A DNA stretch of 31,764 nucleotides, from NCBI GenBank assembly GCA_964482435.1, contig CAYZXL010000055.1, forward strand, positions 1-31,764, in the 5' to 3' direction. A program made the translations under genes and the position numbers. Of this stretch, positions 7,944-14,877 are shown in pieces. The DNA comes from CAYZXL01 sp964482435. GTDB taxonomy: Bacteria; Auribacterota; JABMQX01. The notes below the pieces were generated by a model. It was not told the DNA's origin, ran no database searches, and was given only the letters and a program-made list of their open reading frames with translations. The stretch's first letter is position 1. Every line of letters begins with the position of its first letter.

Positions 7944-8122
7944 ACTTTATGCTCCCCTGTCATACCCTGATTTTTATTCCCGCACCTGCATGGTTGCGTC
8001 GCGGCATCCACATCGAGCCAGTAGTGTGAGATCTTCTTGAGCTCATGCCAGGCGAGTCTGGCTGGGCCTTTGACGGGCTCTTCAAGCTGCGGCTGAGACC
8101 TGCAATTCGTGACGACATACAG
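7940..8122 (-). pseudogene. DUF3883-like C-terminal fragment
   Basis: An open frame of about 60 codons with no ATG/GTG/TTG start runs from after a TGA at 8123-8125 to a TGA at 7940-7942. It reads Y-V-V-T-N-C, then E-E-P-V-K-G-P-A-R-L-A-W-H-E-L-K-K-I-S-H-Y-W-L-D-V-D-A. This resembles the C-terminal end of DUF3883/helicase-associated proteins (Y-V-V-x-N-C ... D-P-A ... W-x-E-V-x-K-V-x-H-Y), recalled by pattern. The stop overlaps the TTG start of the downstream gene, a normal operon join. The 5' part is gone; the fragment begins about 12 bp after the hflX stop. The family label is tentative, the truncated-coding call is firmer. Confidence 0.55.
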
Positions 8123-8133
8123 TCAATACGAGC

Positions 8134-9411
8134 TCACTCCTCGACGAAATCTCTGACTGCAGCAGCCAATTCTGCGGGGACTTCGGCGTCGAGGAGCACG
8201 TCGTTTCCTTCGTATTCTTTGTTGACGATGTTCCCTTCGGAGTGAACGCGCGAGACGAGGCGCGACTCACTCTGCGGGATTCTCAGCTTGACGAAAACCG
8301 TCAGATCCGCGAGGACCGCCTCCAATTGTCTGATAAGTTCGTCAAGCCCTATGCCCTCCTTCGCCGAGATGGGGACGCAATTGGGGTGGCTCCGGCGGAA
8401 TCGCTCGATTGGCGAAGAGCCCTTGAGCCTGTCAATCTTGTTGAGAGCAGTGACTATTGGCTTCTCGTGGCATCCGATTTCCTTCAGGACCTCATAGACG
8501 CTCAGGGACCGTTCATCTGCCTTGGGGTCGCTGATGTCGAGGACGTGGATAAGGAGGTCCGCCTCGGTCACCTCCTCAAACGTCGCCCGAAACGAGTCAA
8601 TGAGGTTGTGCGGGAGTTTGCGAATGAAGCCGACGGTGTCCGAGAGGAAAACGACCCGGTGGTTCGGGAGAACGAGTTTCCGGGTCGTCGGGTCAAGGGT
8701 CGTAAACAGCTTATCCTCGACGGCGACGTCGGCGGTCGTCAGGGCGTTGAGGAGGGTGGATTTTCCCGCGTTGGTGTAGCCGATGATGGCGGCGGTCTGG
8801 CCGAGGCCTCGCTTGCGGGCTTTCCGCTGTGTGGCTCTGTGCGTCCGAACGCCTTGAATCTCCAGGTTGAGATGGTGGATGTGTTCTTTGGCGCGCCGCT
8901 TGTCCACCTCCAACTGCGTCTCCCCCGGACCTCGTGTACCGATCTCGCCCGGCTGCCTTGATAGGTGCGTCCAGCGACGAGTTAACCGGGGAAGAAGATG
9001 CCACAATTGAGCGAGTTCGATCTGGAGCTTCGCCTCCTTGGTTCGGGCGTGCTGAGCGAATATGTCGAGGATGAGTTCCGTGCGGTCAATTACTTTTCTC
9101 TGGATGATTTCCTCGAGGTTTTTCTGCTGCCCCGGGCTCAAGTCGTCGTCGAAAATCACCACGTCGGCCTGACTCTGCTGGCAGAACGTTCGCAGCCCTT
9201 CGACGCGTCCTTTCCCGATATAAAAAGCGGGTGTGGGTTTGCCTCGCTTGACGACCTCCTGGTGAACGACCTCCGCTCCTGCCGTGCGGGCAAGCTCTGC
9301 CAGTTCTCCGAGGTGGTCGTCAACCTCCGACCTCTGCGTCCCACCGAGCTGCACGCCGACGAGCACCGCCCGTTCCCTGTGCCCGTTCTTTTGTGTTTCG
9401 ATTAGCTCCAA
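8134..9411 (-). CDS. hflX: GTPase HflX
   Basis: Ribosome-associated GTPase that splits stalled 70S ribosomes under stress; 425 aa, the usual family size. The N-terminal HflX domain carries F-Y-I-G-K-G-R and V-I-F-D-D-x-L-S-P-x-Q-x-K-N-L-E; then comes the helical G-P-G-E-T-Q-L-E-x-D-K-R-R linker and the G domain: G1 GYTNAGKST, G3 DTVGFIRKLP, G4 NKID, G5 SAKEG. The start is TTG at 9411 with GAGG eight bases upstream. It follows miaA in the same direction, as in the classic miaA-hfq-hflX cluster, but hfq is absent here. Confidence 0.96.
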   Translation of the reverse strand: MELIETQKNGHRERAVLVGVQLGGTQRSEVDDHLGELAELARTAGAEVVHQEVVKRGKPTPAFYIGKGRVEGLRTFCQQSQADVVIFDDDLSPGQQKNLEEIIQRKVIDRTELILDIFAQHARTKEAKLQIELAQLWHLLPRLTRRWTHLSRQPGEIGTRGPGETQLEVDKRRAKEHIHHLNLEIQGVRTHRATQRKARKRGLGQTAAIIGYTNAGKSTLLNALTTADVAVEDKLFTTLDPTTRKLVLPNHRVVFLSDTVGFIRKLPHNLIDSFRATFEEVTEADLLIHVLDISDPKADERSLSVYEVLKEIGCHEKPIVTALNKIDRLKGSSPIERFRRSHPNCVPISAKEGIGLDELIRQLEAVLADLTVFVKLRIPQSESRLVSRVHSEGNIVNKEYEGNDVLLDAEVPAELAAAVRDFVEE

Positions 9412-9555
9412 GAACTTCGCCTCTGTTCGAGAAATTTACCGGTCAGACAGCGTCTCAACCCCAGCGCGTCGAGGTTCGCCTCTTCCGCCTGGCGGACCGA
9501 GCATGGATGCCGGGAGCAACTTCCTCTTCCTCTCCGCGCGTCCTTCCGTGACACT

Positions 9556-10521
9556 TCATCCCTGCTCCCAACGTTCGCGCAGGGACTCAAGAAGCGCCTC
9601 GTAAAGCTCGTGTGAGCTGTCATAATCGTCAAAACTGTACCATTTAATCCTATCATCTTTGCGAAACCAGGTCAACTGCCGCTTGGCATACCGGCGGGTG
9701 TTGCGCTTGAGAAGTCTTTTCGCCTCATCCAGGGCATAATGCCCGTCGAGAAATCCCACGACCTCCTTGTAGCCGATTGCCTGCATCGCAGTTCGGTTGC
9801 ATCGAAGCCCTCTTTCCAACAGGCGCTCCGTTTCCTCGACGAGGCCGCGCTCGAACATTTCCTCCACGCGCTTGTCAATTCTCCTGTACAGGGCCTGGCG
9901 ATTCATCGTCAGGCCGAACATGGGGGGCGCCGGACGTTTTTCTTTCCACTGGACCTGGAGGTCGGAAATGGGACGGTGGGTCCTCTGGTAAACTTCCAGT
10001 GCCCGGATGACTCGCCGGAGGTCTTTTGGCGAAATCTTCGCTGCGGCCTGTGGGTCAATTTGTTTTAACCTGGCGTGCATCGCTTCCGGACCCTTTTCGT
10101 CAGCCTCCGCCATCAACTCGCTTCGCAACTCCCAGTCCGCCTCCGGTCCATCAAAAAGTCCGTCCACCAACGCCCGAACGTAAAGACCCGTTCCTCCGCA
10201 CACGAGGGCGACTCTTTCTCTTCGGCGAATGTCCTCGATGGCAGCCGCAGCCAGTTCGCGATACTTTGCAGCGCTGAAAGGCTCCAATGGCTCGACAACA
10301 TCTATGAGATGGTGAGGGATTTCAGCTCGCTGCTCCGGCATGGGCTTGGCGGTGCCAACGTCCATCCCGCGATAGACCAGCATCGAATCCGCGGAAACAA
10401 TCTCGGCGTTGATTCTCTTCGCCAGCCAAATAGCTGAGTCGGTCTTTCCGACGCCCGTCGGGCCGACGAGGACGACCGTTTTGTCACTGGGAAGTGGATT
10501 CCAAAGGTGAGAATCGCTCAT
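9556..10521 (-). CDS. miaA: tRNA dimethylallyltransferase MiaA
   Basis: Transfers a dimethylallyl group from DMAPP to N6 of A37 in tRNAs that read UNN codons; 321 aa. Motifs: P-loop GPTGVGKT (20-27), SADSMLVYRGMDVGTAKP, the G-G-T-G-L-Y-V-R-A-L substrate loop, and the C-terminal R-N-T-R-R-Y-A-K-R-Q-x-T-W-F-R signature. The ATG overlaps the mutL TGA by four bases, so mutL and miaA are translationally coupled, a conserved gene order. hflX starts 144 bp downstream. Confidence 0.97.
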   Translation of the reverse strand: MSDSHLWNPLPSDKTVVLVGPTGVGKTDSAIWLAKRINAEIVSADSMLVYRGMDVGTAKPMPEQRAEIPHHLIDVVEPLEPFSAAKYRELAAAAIEDIRRRERVALVCGGTGLYVRALVDGLFDGPEADWELRSELMAEADEKGPEAMHARLKQIDPQAAAKISPKDLRRVIRALEVYQRTHRPISDLQVQWKEKRPAPPMFGLTMNRQALYRRIDKRVEEMFERGLVEETERLLERGLRCNRTAMQAIGYKEVVGFLDGHYALDEAKRLLKRNTRRYAKRQLTWFRKDDRIKWYSFDDYDSSHELYEALLESLRERWEQG

Positions 10522-12272
10522 CGCCTTTTGAACTGCTTCTCGATTTCCCTGAGGCTCATCTTAATCATCGTCGGGCGACCGTGCGGACAGGTGTACGGCG
10601 AATCGCACGCCAAGAGTTTCACAAGGAGGGCTTCGCATTCTTCCGGTTTCAACCGCTCACGAGCCATCACCGCCGAGCGGCAAACCGAGCGAACCACAAT
10701 TTTCTCCCGGTCGGAATCGTATTCCTTTCTCGACTCCTGAACGGCCGTCAGAAAATCGTACACGGCCTTTTTCGTGTCGGCCGTCGGGAAAAACGCGGGA
10801 ACTGCTTCGACAATAAACGTCCGCTCGCCGAACGGTCTTATCTCGAAGCCAATCTTCCTCAGAAGCTCGCCATTTTCCTGCAAAAGAAAAGTCTCTCCCG
10901 ACGAGACCTCCACCGTGGAGGGGAGCAACAGCCGCTGCGAGGGGCAACTGCCAGTTTTGATTCCCGCCATCACTTTTTCATATAGAACGCGCTCGTGAGC
11001 GGCGTGCTGGTCAAGAACCACCAACCCGTCATCGTCCTGGGCGAGGATGTACGTGTCAGACAATTGAGAGAGGTACGTCAGGGGACTCCGCCTCCCGGGC
11101 CTGAAAGGCAAGTCGGCTTCCTTCGACGGCTGGGAAGCTGGGGCAAGTTTGGCCCTGACCACCGATGCTGGCGGGGCCGTCGGGGCAAACCTTCCCTCCA
11201 AACGTCTCGCAAGAGCCTTCTCCATGTCGCTTTTGGGCTCCGGGGGCGCCTCGTATTCGTCGGAGAGAAGGTGCGGAGCAAGGTCCGCCTCCTTGAGAGC
11301 ACGAGAAATCGCCCGCAGCACGATGTCCCGAACATCCCATTCGTTCTTGAACCGGACTTCTTTCTTCGTCGGATGAACGTTCATGTCAACGAACTCCGGG
11401 CTGATTTCGACGAAGAGAACCGCCAGGGGATAGCGCCCTTTCAGGACAAGGGTCTTGTAGGCGAGCACGATTGCCCAATAAAGAGGCGGGCTGACCACGG
11501 GACGATTGTTCACGTACAAGAGCTGACCGGAACGGTCCGACCTTGTTGCGGTCGGATGCCCCGCATATCCCCGGACAACCACCCCTTTCTCCTCGTGGCG
11601 GAACGGGATGAGCTGTTCGGCGGTTTTCTTGCCGAGCACTTTTGCGATACGCTGGTCGAGCGAATCGGTCTTCGGCGCCACTAAGACGTCCCGCTCGTTG
11701 TGGACTAGGCGAAGATAGACGTGAGGACGAGCCAGGGCGTAAACGTCAATCAGCCGGCAGACGGCCGCCGCTTCCCTCTCCGCCGAGCGCATGTACTTTC
11801 GTCGAGCGGGAACGTTGAAGAAGAGGTCACGAACCTCCACGGTTGTCCCCGGCGACCGCCCCACGTCCACGACGTTGACGAGCTTCCCGCCATCCACTTT
11901 GAGGAACGTTCCGATAAGCGCGTCCGTCTCGCACGTGGAAAGCGTGAACCGCGAAACCGATGCGATGCTCGGAATCGCCTCGCCGCGAAAGCCAAGCGTG
12001 CTGACCTTCTCCAGGTCGGCCACCGAGCGAATCTTGCTCGTGGAATGCCTCTCGAGGGCGAGAACCGCATCGTCCCGGCTCATTCCGCCGCCGTTGTCCG
12101 AGACCGAAATGAACGTCTTGCCGCCGGAGCGCGCCTCGACGGTGATTTCGGTGCTGTCCGCGTCGAGAGCGTTCTCCAGAAGCTCCTTCACCACGGAAGC
12201 CGGACTCTCGATCACCTCTCCCGCAGCAATCTTATTCGCTACATCATCCGATAAAACTCTAATCCGATTCAT
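10518..12272 (-). CDS. mutL: DNA mismatch repair protein MutL, endonuclease-proficient
   Basis: 584-aa MutL that couples MutS mismatch recognition to strand incision. N-terminal GHKL ATPase motifs: E-L-L-E-N-A-L-D (N34), D-N-G-G-G-M (59-64) and G-F-R-G-E-A (94-99). The C-terminal domain has the metal-binding endonuclease motif D-Q-H-A-A-H-E-R-V-L-Y-E and C-P-H-G-R-P near the end, so it should nick DNA itself, as in bacteria without MutH. I use the ATG at 12272, preceded by AGGA about five bases away and matching the family start; 34 further codons upstream have no support. A TATAAT reads on this strand at 12380-12385 about 110 bp upstream. Its first 110 bp also occur, nearly identical, at 13615-13724. 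Confidence 0.97.
   Translation of the reverse strand: MNRIRVLSDDVANKIAAGEVIESPASVVKELLENALDADSTEITVEARSGGKTFISVSDNGGGMSRDDAVLALERHSTSKIRSVADLEKVSTLGFRGEAIPSIASVSRFTLSTCETDALIGTFLKVDGGKLVNVVDVGRSPGTTVEVRDLFFNVPARRKYMRSAEREAAAVCRLIDVYALARPHVYLRLVHNERDVLVAPKTDSLDQRIAKVLGKKTAEQLIPFRHEEKGVVVRGYAGHPTATRSDRSGQLLYVNNRPVVSPPLYWAIVLAYKTLVLKGRYPLAVLFVEISPEFVDMNVHPTKKEVRFKNEWDVRDIVLRAISRALKEADLAPHLLSDEYEAPPEPKSDMEKALARRLEGRFAPTAPPASVVRAKLAPASQPSKEADLPFRPGRRSPLTYLSQLSDTYILAQDDDGLVVLDQHAAHERVLYEKVMAGIKTGSCPSQRLLLPSTVEVSSGETFLLQENGELLRKIGFEIRPFGERTFIVEAVPAFFPTADTKKAVYDFLTAVQESRKEYDSDREKIVVRSVCRSAVMARERLKPEECEALLVKLLACDSPYTCPHGRPTMIKMSLREIEKQFKRR
12163..12272 (-). repeat. Direct repeat copy A: 5' end of functional mutL
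   Basis: These 110 bp match 13615-13724 in the same orientation with four mismatches (at 12168, 12228, 12249 and 12261). All four fall in third codon positions of mutL and are synonymous. The copies are offset by 1452 bp and enclose the DUF3800/BECR cassette. Confidence 0.95.
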
Positions 12273-12356
12273 GTTTCCTGCGAACCCCCGGCCCCATGCG
12301 CAACTTCTGCTGTGAGTGCCATCCCGAGATAGGAATCCAGGCCCCGGCAAAAGGAC

Positions 12357-12384
12357 TTGACACGACCGGCCCAAGTGGTATTAT
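12357..12384 (+). promoter_or_regulatory. Candidate promoter on plus strand
   Basis: A perfect TTGACA at 12357-12362 is followed after 16 bp by TATTAT at 12379-12384. Transcription would start near 12391, exactly where a two-hairpin segment begins. On the minus strand the overlapping ATTATA (12380-12385) reads as TATAAT, so the same AT-rich core could also drive mutL with a weak TTACCA -35; the site may be bidirectional. The call is by consensus only. Confidence 0.45.
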
Positions 12385-12390
12385 ATTAGT

Positions 12391-12460
12391 GTCCTTTACC
12401 AATGGTAAGGGACCCTCAAAGGTTTCGGCCGCTGAACCTTATCAGCGGCCCTTCTCGTTT
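12391..12460 (+). ncRNA. Candidate small structured RNA
   Basis: Directly after the plus-strand promoter lies a 10-bp hairpin (12391-12413, loop AAT, one G-T wobble). A 9-bp GC-rich stem follows, GGCCGCTGA/TCAGCGGCC at 12427-12450, and then a T-rich run (12451-12462) like a rho-independent terminator. Together this looks like a gene for a 60-70-nt RNA that ends against the stop codon of the BECR-like gene on the other strand. The minus-strand reading has no U-tract after the stem, so the plus orientation is preferred. No family is recognised. Confidence 0.35.
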
Positions 12461-12886
12461 CTACCAGCGGGGATTGCTCCTCATTTTGTTCATCGCCGAG
12501 TCGCTGTTCACAACATACGCGGTCACGAACGTGGCGCGCTTGAGGTTTCTTTCCATCGCAATGATCACGGCGTAGCGTTCCGCAGGCATCAGCGCTACCC
12601 GTCGCACTTTCCCGTTTGGCATTACTCTGCGGTATAACTCCGCCGTTCTATCGCGTAGAACAGATGCTATCCAGTCCATTCGCTCAGCCCGGCTCAAGTC
12701 GAATCTGTCTTTCACTGCGGAACCACGGACTGACTCCGTAAAAAACGCGTGATCGAAGCTGCGGTCGAAGAATCGGACGAGTATCCCGTCAAAGGTAGTG
12801 AGCGTTCCGGGCATGAGGTAGCGCCTCCTAAAGTGCTCGCGAAAAGCTGCCTCATTAGAGAGGTTAAGTAGGGGAGGCAGGCTCAT
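12461..12886 (-). CDS. Possible BECR-fold (RelE/EndoU-like) nuclease
   Basis: 141-aa protein. The ATG at 12886 overlaps the last base of the upstream TGA (TGATG), and GGAGG lies six bases before it inside the DUF3800 gene, so the two are translationally coupled; a TTG two codons earlier is less likely. The C-terminal half has the pattern R-x-x-W-I ... A-E-L-Y-R-R ... Y-A-V-I-I-A-M ... T-F-V-T-A-Y-V-V ... K-M-R-S-N-P, which resembles phage PBECR nucleases related to RelE and colicin E5/D. This is a recalled pattern without a search, so the fold is tentative. If right, it would be a small RNase toxin partnered by the DUF3800 protein. It ends 188 bp before mutL. Confidence 0.6.
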   Translation of the reverse strand: MSLPPLLNLSNEAAFREHFRRRYLMPGTLTTFDGILVRFFDRSFDHAFFTESVRGSAVKDRFDLSRAERMDWIASVLRDRTAELYRRVMPNGKVRRVALMPAERYAVIIAMERNLKRATFVTAYVVNSDSAMNKMRSNPRW

Positions 12887-13575
12887 CACCAACCTCCGCC
12901 CGGCCGGAATCGGAAGATGTTGAACTTATCGTCGGCCCTTGATGTCGGGCAAATCTCCTTTCCCAAGTGGCTTTCAATCTCCGACACCGCTTCCCGCTTG
13001 GCTAGGCTCGATGTTCTCTTGTGAAACTTGTAGCTGACAGCGCCGATGAGAACGTCGGCCAGCTGCATTAGATCCACCTGATGGGATGGTAGCGCCTGCA
13101 CGCTGACGGCCGATATGATGTTTGCGTTGGAAAGGCAGCCCTCGAGGACCCTGACTCGATCGGGGGCGCGGTTCGTTTTGGTATCGACGAAGATACGGTA
13201 GTTGTTGAAATCCAGGATCCAGTGATGAAGTAGCTGGTAGTAGAACTTGTAGAACATCAGCTCGTTATCTGCCTGGTGAAACCGGACCACGTCTAACTCC
13301 TCGGCCGGCAGCACGAGTGTCCTAAAACGCATCCCTGTGGAGAAGAATAACCCGATCAGGCCCTTGTAGAACTCAAGGCGAGAGGCGCTCACACGGTTCC
13401 ACTTGAATTCGCCGTGCAAATTGTGCCTTTCTCTCAGCCCCTTGACCGCCGCCTTGTGGGCCTGGCGATCGTCGGCTCTAACCCAGAGACCACCGATAAG
13501 AACGTAGTTGTCGCCACCAATCGGCGACCTGAAAAGCTCTTGCCGGCTCTCGTCGCAATACACTTCAAAATCCAT
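12886..13575 (-). CDS. DUF3800 family protein (RNase H-like fold predicted)
   Basis: 229-aa protein with the DUF3800 pattern: C-D-E-S (D8, E9) on the first strand, G-E-F-K-W (E56), D131 in I-F-V-D-T-K, and V-D-L-M-Q-L-A-D-V-L-I-G-A-V (D168, D174). These spaced acidic residues suggest a metal-dependent RNase H-like nuclease; the biochemical activity of the family is not established, and it is frequent on mobile and defence loci. The ATG at 13575 follows GGGGTG and sits two bases after the stop of a truncated mutL copy. It is the first gene of a two-gene cassette with the BECR-like gene and should be translated from transcripts that enter through the mutL leader copy. Confidence 0.85.
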   Translation of the reverse strand: MDFEVYCDESRQELFRSPIGGDNYVLIGGLWVRADDRQAHKAAVKGLRERHNLHGEFKWNRVSASRLEFYKGLIGLFFSTGMRFRTLVLPAEELDVVRFHQADNELMFYKFYYQLLHHWILDFNNYRIFVDTKTNRAPDRVRVLEGCLSNANIISAVSVQALPSHQVDLMQLADVLIGAVSYKFHKRTSSLAKREAVSEIESHLGKEICPTSRADDKFNIFRFRPGGGW

Positions 13576-13577
13576 GG

Positions 13578-13724
13578 CTACACCCCATGTTCGTCTGTTC
13601 TGTGACGCGGGCCATCGAGGGCGTTCTCCAGAAGCTCCTTCACCACGGAAGCCGGACTCTCGATCACCTCTCCCGCAGCGATCTTATTCGCTACATCATC
13701 TGATAAAACTCTGATCCGATTCAT
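13578..13724 (-). pseudogene. Truncated mutL copy (first 36 codons)
   Basis: From ATG 13724 the frame encodes residues 1-37 of MutL exactly (MNRIRVLSDDVANKIAAGEV and on to E-N-A-L-D), then diverges into 11 unrelated codons and stops at TAG 13578-13580. The segment 13615-13724 is the second copy of the direct repeat. It lacks the rest of the ATPase and cannot function as MutL. Its stop lies two bases before the DUF3800 ATG, so it acts as a leader ORF for the cassette. No strong ribosome binding site precedes it, whereas the intact mutL has one. Confidence 0.9.
13615..13724 (-). repeat. Direct repeat copy B: 5' end of truncated mutL
   Basis: Partner of 12163-12272; 106 of 110 bases are identical and the four differences are synonymous in the mutL frame. 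Identity breaks at codon 37 inside the conserved E-N-A-L-D motif and, on the other side, exactly at the ATG. Confidence 0.95.
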
Positions 13725-13801
13725 GGCTCGCGTCTGATCTCCAACCCGCAACCGGCGTGAGCAGGCCTCTTCCTCGTCAGAATGCGGGCGGCCGGAAACC
13801 T

Positions 13802-13996
13802 CTATTTGTCGCTGCGGCGGAAGCCCTTCACAACGTAGCAGGCCGAAAAATACAGTAGCCAGGGGCCCGCGAAAAGCACAGCAAGCAAGCCCCACGCCGG
13901 CCAGCCTTCATCCGCAACGTTGATTAAGAGAAGCAGGAGAACCGGGGCCCAGATGGACACCATAAGCGTGAGTCTCCGAAAACCTCCCCTGTTCAT
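13802..13996 (-). CDS. Small two-helix membrane protein
   Basis: 64-aa protein with two hydrophobic helices (about 10-26 and 33-55) and a basic C-terminus (K-G-F-R-R-S-D-K). Its ATG overlaps the TGA of the DUF5677-like gene by four bases (ATGA), so the two are translationally coupled. No family recognised. The partner is soluble and helical, so the small protein may anchor it to the membrane (inference). Confidence 0.7.
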   Translation of the reverse strand: MNRGGFRRLTLMVSIWAPVLLLLLINVADEGWPAWGLLAVLFAGPWLLYFSACYVVKGFRRSDK

Positions 13997-14865
13997 CGGC
14001 CGCCTCCCTCCTTCCTTGCAAGGGCCATTTCATTGAACCTCCGGTCAAGCTGGCAGAGCGACTCCCCCAGGCCCAGGGAGCAGGCCTCCTCAGCAACCGC
14101 GGTGGCCTGAAGGAGCGAGTAGCCCGCGAGCAACACGATCATGCGGGCCCTGCGGGCCCCTTTGCGTGGGTCAAATTGTCCGGCGTCGGGGTCGAGATGT
14201 CGATATTGAAGCACCGCCGTCGTGGAAGAATGGGCCAGCTGGGAGGCAGGAACGTATAAGATTTCGTAGTAGCCCTTCCACCCCGGCTCCACCTTGCACA
14301 CTTGCTCCAGGAGTTTTCTGAAGCTCATGCCGTGCCAGCTGGATTGAATCCGGCGTTCAGGTCTCAGGTCCCGCCCGCTCGCGCCCTCACGTTCCCCATG
14401 CGCGCTGTCCGGCTCCGCCCCGGCAACGTCTATGCCCGCCTCCCCCGCGATTCGCTTAACGCCGTCCGCGAAACGGTCCTTCTCCTGCCCGACGAAGGCC
14501 ACGAACTGTCCCGCCCTAGCTATGGGGTCTTTGCTCATGTGGAGAAGCTCAATCACCGCCTCGAAGAGGGTGCGAAGGAGCACCTCGCCTTGGATGAGGA
14601 GGCGCGCCCCTAGGACACGGACGATCGCGTCGAAGGTGTCGCGAGCCGACAACAAAAAGCACGCTACCACGCAGCGGTACTCATCGTGCTGAGCGGCAGC
14701 GACCGGGGCCCCGGAACCGCCAAGCCTCACCCCTCGCACGCGTTGAGCCGCGAGCCGTGACGCTCCCTCCGCGAGCAAGCGTGTCTCCCGCGCGAGCTCC
14801 CGTTCATCCTTGAGCCCGGGCCAGGCCGACGCCAATTCAGCCCATTGCATTTCGCCACATGTCAT
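13993..14865 (-). CDS. DUF5677-like helical protein
   Basis: About 290 aa, all-helical by composition. A central segment, V-L-L-R-T-L-F-E-A-V-I-E-L-L-H-M-S-K-D-P, and a later Y-x-x-x-S-x-x-x-H-S-S (S-Q-L-A-H-S-S) fit the DUF5677 family pattern (recalled). The function of the family is unknown. I place the start at ATG 14865, nine bases after AGGGG; a TTG at 14871 is the alternative. The ribosome binding site overlaps the stop region of the kinase/nucleotidyltransferase gene, and the gene ends in an ATGA overlap with a small membrane protein, so all three form one operon. No signal peptide or membrane segment is seen. Confidence 0.75.
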   Translation of the reverse strand: MTCGEMQWAELASAWPGLKDERELARETRLLAEGASRLAAQRVRGVRLGGSGAPVAAAQHDEYRCVVACFLLSARDTFDAIVRVLGARLLIQGEVLLRTLFEAVIELLHMSKDPIARAGQFVAFVGQEKDRFADGVKRIAGEAGIDVAGAEPDSAHGEREGASGRDLRPERRIQSSWHGMSFRKLLEQVCKVEPGWKGYYEILYVPASQLAHSSTTAVLQYRHLDPDAGQFDPRKGARRARMIVLLAGYSLLQATAVAEEACSLGLGESLCQLDRRFNEMALARKEGGGR

Positions 14866-14877
14866 CTTCAAGAGCCC

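Noticed and set aside
12273..12374. 34-codon N-terminal extension of MutL
   Set aside because: No family match; the internal ATG at 12272 has a ribosome binding site and matches the duplicated copy boundary exactly.
13725..13895. N-terminal extension of the truncated mutL frame
   Set aside because: Only the part from ATG 13724 matches MutL; the rest overlaps the small membrane gene in another frame.
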